DNA from: a virus | Length of the DNA: 44,378 nucleotides | Virus record (IMG/VR): IMGVR_UViG_3300032236_001599 | Span: 1 to 44,378 of that record | Strand: one strand, 5' to 3' | Shown: positions 40,343 through 44,378 of the stretch, piece by piece | Position numbering within the stretch: the stretch's first letter is position 1 | Layout of the letters: every line of letters starts with the position of its first letter | Made by a program: the position numbers and the translations under genes | Notes under the pieces: generated by a model | Databases searched by the model: none | Seen by the model: the letters and a program-made list of their open reading frames with translations, nothing else | Told to the model about the DNA's origin: nothing

Positions 40343-40738
40343 ATGAAAACCACAAACACCGCCCACGAAGTCACCGCCCGTCTCGCCGCCCTGCTGGTCG
40401 AGATTAACACCCACGCCCAGAAGGCCGACATCCTTCAGGACGCCGCCCAGCAGGCCCACAACGAGATTGGATGCGAGGCAACGCACAGCGGCGACCTCGT
40501 CACCCTGATTGCAATCCTCGGACGTCACGCCGCCGATGCCGCGGAGGCCGATGCTGTCGAACTGTGCGGCTTCTACGAAGACGAGGCCCGCTTCCCTTCC
40601 TCCGATCACAAGCCCGGCGATTGCCGCCGCTACTCGGCGGAATACAGCGAGGCCTCGGCCGCTTACGAGCGGGCTGGCATCACGTTCACGAACCTTGCCA
40701 ACGCGCTTGACGATGAACTGCGGGCGTCTGGCATCTGA
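40343..40738 (+). CDS. Small-gene operon protein 3, unknown
   Basis: This encodes 131 residues. ATG follows AATTTCCCCCCAACC (no SD). It is helical (ARLAALLVEINTHAQKADIL, LVTLIAILGRHAADAAEADA) with three cysteines and an acidic character; no family is recognised. It is the first gene downstream of the ribozyme cut, so its mRNA would begin with the 5' stem I hairpin and a 5' hydroxyl if cleavage occurs. Confidence 0.76.
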   Translation: MKTTNTAHEVTARLAALLVEINTHAQKADILQDAAQQAHNEIGCEATHSGDLVTLIAILGRHAADAAEADAVELCGFYEDEARFPSSDHKPGDCRRYSAEYSEASAAYERAGITFTNLANALDDELRASGI

Positions 40739-40750
40739 ACCTTTCCCACC

Positions 40751-40770
40751 AACCCAACCCAACCCAACCC
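40751..40770 (+). repeat. Four tandem AACCC repeats in a leader
   Basis: Four perfect copies of AACCC run directly into AAACC-ATG of the 27-residue gene. A two-copy version precedes the gene at 39846. This is the extreme form of the C/A-rich, SD-less leader used throughout this phage. Confidence 0.85.
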
Positions 40771-40775
40771 AAACC

Positions 40776-40859
40776 ATGCAAACCCTGAAAGAAGGCCTTA
40801 TCTCCCTGCTGATCGCCGCAGTCGCCTACGTGCTGACCGTCCTTGCGTTCTGCCTCTAA
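40776..40859 (+). CDS. 27-residue single-pass membrane peptide
   Basis: This encodes only 27 residues: a charged start (MQTLKEG) followed by one transmembrane helix (LISLLIAAVAYVLTVLAFCL). The ATG is placed exactly after the AACCC leader repeats, and the next gene starts 19 bp after its stop, which supports translation. Possible roles are a small membrane regulator, a superinfection or holin-like peptide, or a toxin-like peptide; none is proven. Confidence 0.68.
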   Translation: MQTLKEGLISLLIAAVAYVLTVLAFCL

Positions 40860-40878
40860 TCTCCAACCCACCCAACAC

Positions 40879-41106
40879 ATGAAAACCGAAACCGTCCCGT
40901 TCCTGGCTGTCCGAGTCAGGCAGATTAACCTCAAGACCCACGCCACGCGCGAAGCCGTGTGGAGCGGTCGCTTCCGAGATTTGGAAGACGCCCGTGATTA
41001 CTACTTCCACGCCGTTTCCGTCGTCATCGATGAAGACGACAACACCGGCAAGGAAACCGTCTGGAAGATTGTCGGCGTCGAGCTGCTGGAAGGAGGCAAC
41101 CGATGA
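40879..41106 (+). CDS. Small-gene operon protein 5, unknown
   Basis: This encodes 75 residues from ATG 40879 after CTCCAACCCACCCAACAC. It has an alternating strand/helix pattern (VPFLAVRVRQINLKTH, GRFRDLEDARDYYFHAVSVV, VWKIVGVELLEGG) that suggests a small alpha/beta fold. It is in ATGA overlap with the next gene, and its LLEGGNR end encodes the SD (GGAGG) for it. Function is unknown. Confidence 0.75.
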   Translation: MKTETVPFLAVRVRQINLKTHATREAVWSGRFRDLEDARDYYFHAVSVVIDEDDNTGKETVWKIVGVELLEGGNR

Positions 41107-41357
41107 GCCACCCGATCACGCTCGAACAGCAGGCGGCCTACTACGCCGAGAAGCATCGCAAGGCCATCGCCGACCTGCCTGCGCTGATCGCGGAGCGGGA
41201 TGCGGCCGAAGCGGCTTGGTGCGAGAAGGGCGGTTCGGTTCGGATGTGGCTGGCCCGCGACGCGGTGACGGCGCAGTATCGCTTTATCGACAAGATGAAG
41301 CGGGAAGCCGACACGCACGCGCTGCTGCTGGACCTGTGCAAGGGGGTGAGGCGATGA
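41103..41357 (+). CDS. Small-gene operon protein 6, unknown
   Basis: This encodes 84 residues: a helical, charged protein (YYAEKHRKAIADLPALIAER, RFIDKMKREADTHALLLDLC). It is translationally coupled on both sides by ATGA overlaps. No known domain is seen; a coiled-coil hairpin is plausible. Confidence 0.72.
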   Translation: MSHPITLEQQAAYYAEKHRKAIADLPALIAERDAAEAAWCEKGGSVRMWLARDAVTAQYRFIDKMKREADTHALLLDLCKGVRR

Positions 41358-41491
41358 CCGACCCGAAGCAGACGGAGATTGCCGGCGCTGACGGGTTCAA
41401 TCTGATCGGCGAGGAAGTGCGGGATTGGCAGCCTCCCCCTCCTGCCGACGACAAGACCGGCGAACTGCCCGGAATGAACAAAACCCCCTGA
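41354..41491 (+). CDS. Small-gene operon protein 7, unknown
   Basis: This encodes 45 residues from ATG 41354 (ATGA overlap). It is acidic and proline-rich (EVRDWQPPPPADDKTGELPG) and probably unstructured. Its stop codon TGA (41489-41491) lies in the loop of the operon's terminator. It is supported by overlap spacing alone. Confidence 0.6.
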   Translation: MTDPKQTEIAGADGFNLIGEEVRDWQPPPPADDKTGELPGMNKTP

Positions 41492-41504
41492 ACGGGGGTT
41501 TTTT
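41480..41504 (+). terminator. Terminator of the small-gene operon
   Basis: A perfect 9-bp stem, AAAACCCCC (41480-41488) / GGGGGTTTT (41494-41502), encloses a TGAAC loop and is followed by further T residues. The last coding codon and stop of the operon fall inside the hairpin. Confidence 0.88.
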
Positions 41505-41588
41505 GTTTCCTGACCTTTTCGGACTGCCTCCGCATTTGCCCTGTAAGGCGTTTTGATTGTCCCGCCCTTACCCTGCTACCCCCGACCC

Positions 41589-42029
41589 TCACAACCAGTC
41601 GGGACGGTCATTCGGCGGGGCTGGAAGCAACACCCTGCGATCAGGCCCGAGGGTCATAGCCAAGCCTTCCTCGCCAACTCTGCCCCAGGTCTTGCGGATG
41701 GCGAGGCAGGAAACGGTTGCGTCGTCGGCGATCAGACCGGCTTTCATGGCGGCGTCCAGGACTAGCTTGGCCAGGTTGTCAGCGTCCGGGCGGTGAAGGT
41801 GGGGCAAGCCCCAGCGCTTGGCGTCCCGGGTCGGAAAGGTGAAGCCAAGGCAGACGGACAGCGGGCCTTCGGCCTTGCCCTTTACGCGGGCGGTTTCAGC
41901 TGCGACCCGGACGACGGACGAAATCCAGCGCCTTGCGTTCGCGTCGGCGGTCGAGACGACCCGGCCCTTGACGAACCTTGGGCGGGGTTGGGGGCGGGGT
42001 ATGCCAGGGACGTTGAGCAGGTAGATCAC
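41589..42029 (-). CDS. rusA: RusA-type Holliday junction resolvase
   Basis: This encodes 146 residues from GTG 42029. PRPQPRPRFVKGR at the N-terminus and RPDADNLAKLVLDA then LIADDATVSCLAIRK are RusA hallmarks. The catalytic set falls at D82, D84, K88 and D103, with the same spacing as D70, D72, K76 and D91 of E. coli RusA. It resolves four-way junctions during phage recombination or before packaging. It stands alone on the minus strand, convergent with the small-gene operon. Confidence 0.9.
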   Translation of the reverse strand: MIYLLNVPGIPRPQPRPRFVKGRVVSTADANARRWISSVVRVAAETARVKGKAEGPLSVCLGFTFPTRDAKRWGLPHLHRPDADNLAKLVLDAAMKAGLIADDATVSCLAIRKTWGRVGEEGLAMTLGPDRRVLLPAPPNDRPDWL

Positions 42030-42576
42030 CCCTCGACCATGGCGGACGGGGCGGACTACTCAAGCCAACAGGTCGGGGTGTTTGTTTGTTTGTTTGTTTG
42101 TTTGTTTCGGGGATGGGGTTGGCAGAGATAATCCCGGCGTCGGGTATGCCCGTGCCTTTAGGCACAACGGGCTTTGCCCGAGGAAGCCGTATCTATCTCT
42201 AAAGAGATACCCCCCCTTCCTCAACGGGGGGTAAAACGTGGTTAAGCCTTTGCTTTTCAACAGGTTGCGAGAGTATCCTCGAACGCTCCAAAAATGAAGC
42301 AACTGCGGGGAAGCGGGGTTAAGTCATTGATAATCAACGCAAACCCCCCCTTCCTCGAAGGGTTTGAGGAAGCGGGGAAACCCCCTTTTCAACCCCTTTC
42401 CTCGACGATGGTTTTTGACACAAAAACAGCAAGTTTGTGGGGTGGGAAAAGGGGGTGGCAAGCGGGCTTCGCCCGCTGAGTTTTACCCCTTGGCCTTGCC
42501 CTTCTCCCTGCCTGTCCCGCGTTAATAGCGCGGGGGGTTATTAACGCCAGGGGCGGTTTGCTTTCATAAACGAAAA
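42030..42576. other. Hairpin-rich non-coding region (origin or control candidate)
   Basis: No gene is convincing here. It holds a chain of structures: CCCGTGCC/GGCAC..GGG (42149-42171) overlapping CGGGC/GCCCG (42168-42180); the near-palindrome TATCTCT-AA-AGAGATA (42194-42209); CCCCCC/GGGGGG (42211-42231); repeated CCTTCCTC tracts (42200-42400); AGCGGGC/GCCCGCT (42461-42477); and CGTTAATA/TATTAACG (42520-42546) around an 11-base GC loop. AT-rich palindromes amid GC-rich DNA would suit a replication origin or multiple regulators. Confidence 0.6.
42080..42107. repeat. Seven-copy GTTT microsatellite
   Basis: Seven perfect GTTT units (AAAC on the minus strand) lie about 50 bp upstream of rusA. 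Tetranucleotide runs of this kind change length by slippage, and the AAAC strand would form part of the rusA leader. Confidence 0.92.
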
Positions 42577-42596
42577 GGCCGCCCCGTAGGGCGGCC
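42577..42596 (-). terminator. Terminator of the leftward early operon
   Basis: A perfect 8-bp stem GGCCGCCC/GGGCGGCC with loop CGTA is followed on the minus strand by TTTTCGTTT. It lies about 50 bp after the stop of the last gene of the long minus-strand operon (42645). Confidence 0.85.
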
Positions 42597-42644
42597 CGGC
42601 GGGGGTGCTATCGCATACCCCTATGCTCCCTTCCCCCGCCTAAA

Positions 42645-42911
42645 TCAGTCGTCGCAGTCCAACTCCGCGACCTTTTCCTCAATCGCCTCCTGCAAGCCCT
42701 CCGTCCAGCAGGGATCTTCATCCTGCCCTTCGGCGTCCGTGCAGCTGACGACCTGAAGGGTATCAATGTCGGCTTCCCAATGCCCGCACTCATGCGTGCC
42801 GGGCCGGCCGTTGATGTGGCAGTCGAACGAGTCATCCTCCCAGCGCCGGGAGAAGCAGACTTTCACCTGATAGGTGACGCCCTCGAACTTCATCTCGAAC
42901 TCTCGGGTCAT
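42645..42911 (-). CDS. Last early-operon protein, unknown
   Basis: This encodes 88 residues. EFEMKFEGVTYQVKVCFSRR suggests a beta hairpin, followed by a cysteine/histidine-bearing middle (FDCHINGRPGTHECGHW, a possible metal site) and an acidic helix at the end. It is in ATGA overlap with the upstream gene. It stops before the strong terminator at 42577. No family is recognised. Confidence 0.7.
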   Translation of the reverse strand: MTREFEMKFEGVTYQVKVCFSRRWEDDSFDCHINGRPGTHECGHWEADIDTLQVVSCTDAEGQDEDPCWTEGLQEAIEEKVAELDCDD

Positions 42912-43243
42912 CGGGCTTCATACCTCCCGATCAGGGGCGGATAAGCCGCCGTTGCCGGCGGGTCTCCCCAGACATTCTGGGGTAAAACGCCATCCTTGGC
43001 GCGTGCGGCGTCGCGTCGGGCTTCGCTGCTGCCGTTATCGTGGCTGGACCGGCACTCGGAAAAGGCGGCGTCCTTGTTCCAGTTGCCTTCGCCCAGCTCC
43101 AGATCGGTCAGGCGTTCGGTCTTGGCCCAAGACTCGGCCCAAGGGATGCCGGCCCGGCCGTCCTGCCATGAGGCGAACCACATGGCATAGCGCCAGATTT
43201 CGGCCTTGAACTGCGCCTCACTCAGCCAGGGCAGGCCGTTCAT
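42908..43243 (-). CDS. Early-operon protein, unknown
   Basis: This encodes 111 residues. It is tryptophan-rich in the N-terminal half (LPWLSEAQFKAEIWRYAMWF, WQDGRAGIPWAESW), with a polar loop (SSHDNGSSEARRDAARAK) and an extended C-terminus. It is in ATGA overlap on both sides. The helical Trp cluster suggests a compact domain, with no known match. Confidence 0.7.
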   Translation of the reverse strand: MNGLPWLSEAQFKAEIWRYAMWFASWQDGRAGIPWAESWAKTERLTDLELGEGNWNKDAAFSECRSSHDNGSSEARRDAARAKDGVLPQNVWGDPPATAAYPPLIGRYEAR

Positions 43244-43455
43244 GGCGCCTGCCTTTCGTTGAGGTTGCGGACGACCAGGTTCATCCAGGCGTTCGCGACG
43301 GGGTTGATGCCGTCCTTCTGCCGGCGGGTCAGGCGCTTGTAGACCTTGGGCGACAGGTCGAGCAGGCGACGGATCACCCGGTCGGACTTGCCATGCTCCC
43401 TCAGAAAGGCGATTGCTTCCTCGGTCGTCTTGATGGAGTCGACGATAGGCTTCAC
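43240..43455 (-). CDS. Small helical protein, possible HTH
   Basis: This encodes 71 residues from GTG 43455, in GTGA overlap with the upstream stop; upstream in-frame ATGs would run across two other genes and are rejected. TTEEAIAFLREHGKSDRVIR then RLLDLSPKVYKRLTRRQKDG looks like a small helix-turn-helix with a basic surface. A role in DNA binding is possible. An AGGCAGG SD for the next gene is encoded at its end. Confidence 0.65.
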   Translation of the reverse strand: MKPIVDSIKTTEEAIAFLREHGKSDRVIRRLLDLSPKVYKRLTRRQKDGINPVANAWMNLVVRNLNERQAP

Positions 43456-43697
43456 GGCCGGCCTCCCTTCAGGTGGATGACCCGGTCGTGGTAGAGCCAG
43501 CCCTTGCCCTCGACATAGGCTCGGACGGTGGCGGTGGCTTCCTTGCCGTCGGTGCGGATGAGCAAGGTCAGGTCGCCCTGTTCCAAGTCCAGCTCGACAG
43601 GCGAGCCGCCGGCCATGTCCTCCAGGGCGTTGACGATCAGGTTGTCGGCCCAAGCCTCGAAGCCGAGGCGCTGGATCTGTTCGGCGTCGGGCTTCAC
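43452..43697 (-). CDS. Early-operon protein, unknown
   Basis: This encodes 81 residues from GTG 43697 (GTGA overlap upstream). AEQIQRLGFEAWADNLIVNA forms a helix, then SPVELDLEQGDLTLLIRTDG and EATATVRAYVEGKGWLYHDR form strands, an alpha/beta pattern with no known match. The HLKGGRP end encodes the AAGGGAGG ribosome binding site of the next gene. Confidence 0.65.
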   Translation of the reverse strand: MKPDAEQIQRLGFEAWADNLIVNALEDMAGGSPVELDLEQGDLTLLIRTDGKEATATVRAYVEGKGWLYHDRVIHLKGGRP

Positions 43698-43975
43698 GAC
43701 TCCTTGCCCTCCTTGGCGGCTTCCCATTTTCTTGCCATCTTGCACCATTTGTCGGTGAGACATTCAGAGCGATAAACATCCATAATGATTTCATCACCGA
43801 TAAAGCGGAGCCGCTCGACCTCGGCCTTGAGTGCGTCCCGCTCGTCGAGAATGTCCATCACAGCGTCGCAATCGTCGTGAGATACAAGCCCGGACAAGAT
43901 GACCTTGCCGTCGTCTTCAATGCCCCAATTTCCGTTTGCATCGGAGCAAGTTCCATAGCGTTCAGGTTCGCTCAC
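43694..43975 (-). CDS. Coiled-coil protein related to its upstream neighbour
   Basis: This encodes 93 residues from GTG 43975. It starts MSEPERYG, contains the coiled-coil heptads DERDALKAEVERLRF, and ends KWEAAKEGKES. Start, coiled coil and tail all match the 118-residue gene at 43972-44328, so it is probably a duplicate that has diverged. GTGA overlaps bind it to both neighbours. Function is unknown. Confidence 0.72.
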   Translation of the reverse strand: MSEPERYGTCSDANGNWGIEDDGKVILSGLVSHDDCDAVMDILDERDALKAEVERLRFIGDEIIMDVYRSECLTDKWCKMARKWEAAKEGKES

Positions 43976-44172
43976 GGCTGCTTGCCCTCCTTTGCGGCAT
44001 GCCAGCCATCAGTTAGGCCGCCATAGTTGCCTTGATTATCCAGCCAATCAGCCATCACATCCCCTGCCTTGGTCAGCCGTTCGACCTCGGCCTTGTAGTA
44101 AGCAATATCGCTTTCTGCTCCTTTAATTAATCCGTTGCACTCTGCGTTAAGCCGCTCGACCTCGGCCTTGAG
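43811..44172 (-). repeat. Triplicated coiled-coil coding repeat
   Basis: Three copies of about 20 bp (CCGYTCGACCTCGGCCTTG on the plus strand) occur at 43811, 44077 and 44152. They encode KAEVERL in two adjacent genes, twice in one and once in the other. The near-identical DNA points to recent duplication or gene conversion within this small-gene block. Confidence 0.75.
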
Positions 44173-44328
44173 GCGGGCGTTTTCGTCGGTCAGTTCAAAC
44201 AGACGCAGGGCGAAGCCGTTGGCATCGTCCATCTCCATGCGGCGGGAAATGTCACGAGGGTCAACGATGACCCAGCGTGCGAAGATTTTGGAAGCATCGA
44301 CGATGCTGTATTCCTTCGGCTCGCTCAC
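43972..44328 (-). CDS. Coiled-coil protein of the MSE/KAEVERL group
   Basis: This encodes 118 residues from GTG 44328. MSEPKEYSIVDASKIFARWV opens it. Two coiled-coil repeats (ENARLKAEVERLNAE and AYYKAEVERLTKAG) follow, and it ends AAKEGKQP. It is translated after the gene at 70-423 through the circular joint (GTGA overlap there). The AAAGGAGGGCAAGC encoding KEGK is the SD for the next gene. Function is unknown. Confidence 0.75.
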   Translation of the reverse strand: MSEPKEYSIVDASKIFARWVIVDPRDISRRMEMDDANGFALRLFELTDENARLKAEVERLNAECNGLIKGAESDIAYYKAEVERLTKAGDVMADWLDNQGNYGGLTDGWHAAKEGKQP

Positions 44329-44378
44329 GACGCTCCTCCTTCCTTGGCCGGCCCGCCGTCGGACTTCTGCCGGCGCCA
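44256..44378. repeat. Terminal direct repeat, right copy
   Basis: This is identical to bases 1-123. See the left copy: together they show that the molecule closes on itself with a 44,255-bp unit. Confidence 0.95.

Noticed and set aside
42060-42479. Short open frames of 61 and 80 codons in the 42-kb region
   Set aside because: They run through hairpins and the GTTT microsatellite, and lack leaders and protein-like composition. The region is read as non-coding.

Overview
The window is one complete temperate, podovirus-like phage genome of about 44.26 kb. It is GC-rich and gene-dense. The first and last 123 bases are identical, and genes read coherently across the joint, so the unit is circular or circularly assembled. 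The structural set is that of a short-tailed phage: large terminase, portal, scaffold, capsid, two tail-tube/nozzle-type proteins, small ejection-type proteins, a 2322-residue giant protein and an alanine-rich tail fibre. A tyrosine integrase and divergent HTH regulators indicate lysogeny. I recognise no RNA polymerase and no DNA polymerase, so it is not an ordinary T7-type phage. The host cannot be read from the sequence. Many free-standing genes start after C/A-rich leaders (CCAACCC..ACC-ATG) without a Shine-Dalgarno, which suggests a host lineage with weak SD dependence (inference only). Layout: (1) Positions 10981 down to 1, continuing through the joint from 44328 down to 42645, form a long minus-strand early-type operon. 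In order of transcription it holds a Cro-like HTH protein, a Sak4-like ATPase, an SSB with a canonical acidic-aromatic tip, an SF2 helicase, a Cas4/RecB-like nuclease, a second PD-(D/E)XK nuclease, a primase-helicase, a lysozyme-like protein, an HTH protein, the small terminase and a run of small, tightly overlapping coiled-coil genes. It ends at a strong terminator at 42577. (2) 11132-12637 on the plus strand holds the repressor and the integrase, convergent with the late genes across a bidirectional terminator. (3) 38857 down to 12778 on the minus strand is the late region: fibre, terminase, portal, scaffold, capsid, a strong post-capsid terminator, tail and ejection proteins, the giant protein, an Nmad1-like protein, an HNH-like nuclease and a lysis cassette. 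(4) 39439-41491 on the plus strand is an isolated operon of seven small unknown genes with its own sigma70-like promoter and terminator. (5) A minus-strand RusA resolvase (41589-42029) sits beside a hairpin-rich 600-bp non-coding segment that could be an origin or control region. The most striking element is at 40263-40312: a complete type II hammerhead self-cleaving ribozyme, with every core nucleotide present, lying directly after the stop codon of the second gene of the small plus-strand operon. It should cut the polycistronic mRNA between 40284 and 40285. A second system-level signal is a 15-bp imperfect palindrome (CCT-N7-GTAGG type) found at four places near transcription-unit starts, a candidate phage operator. 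A third is the use of two translation-start modes: SD plus ATGA/GTGA overlaps inside operons, and C/A-rich SD-less leaders for the free-standing genes.
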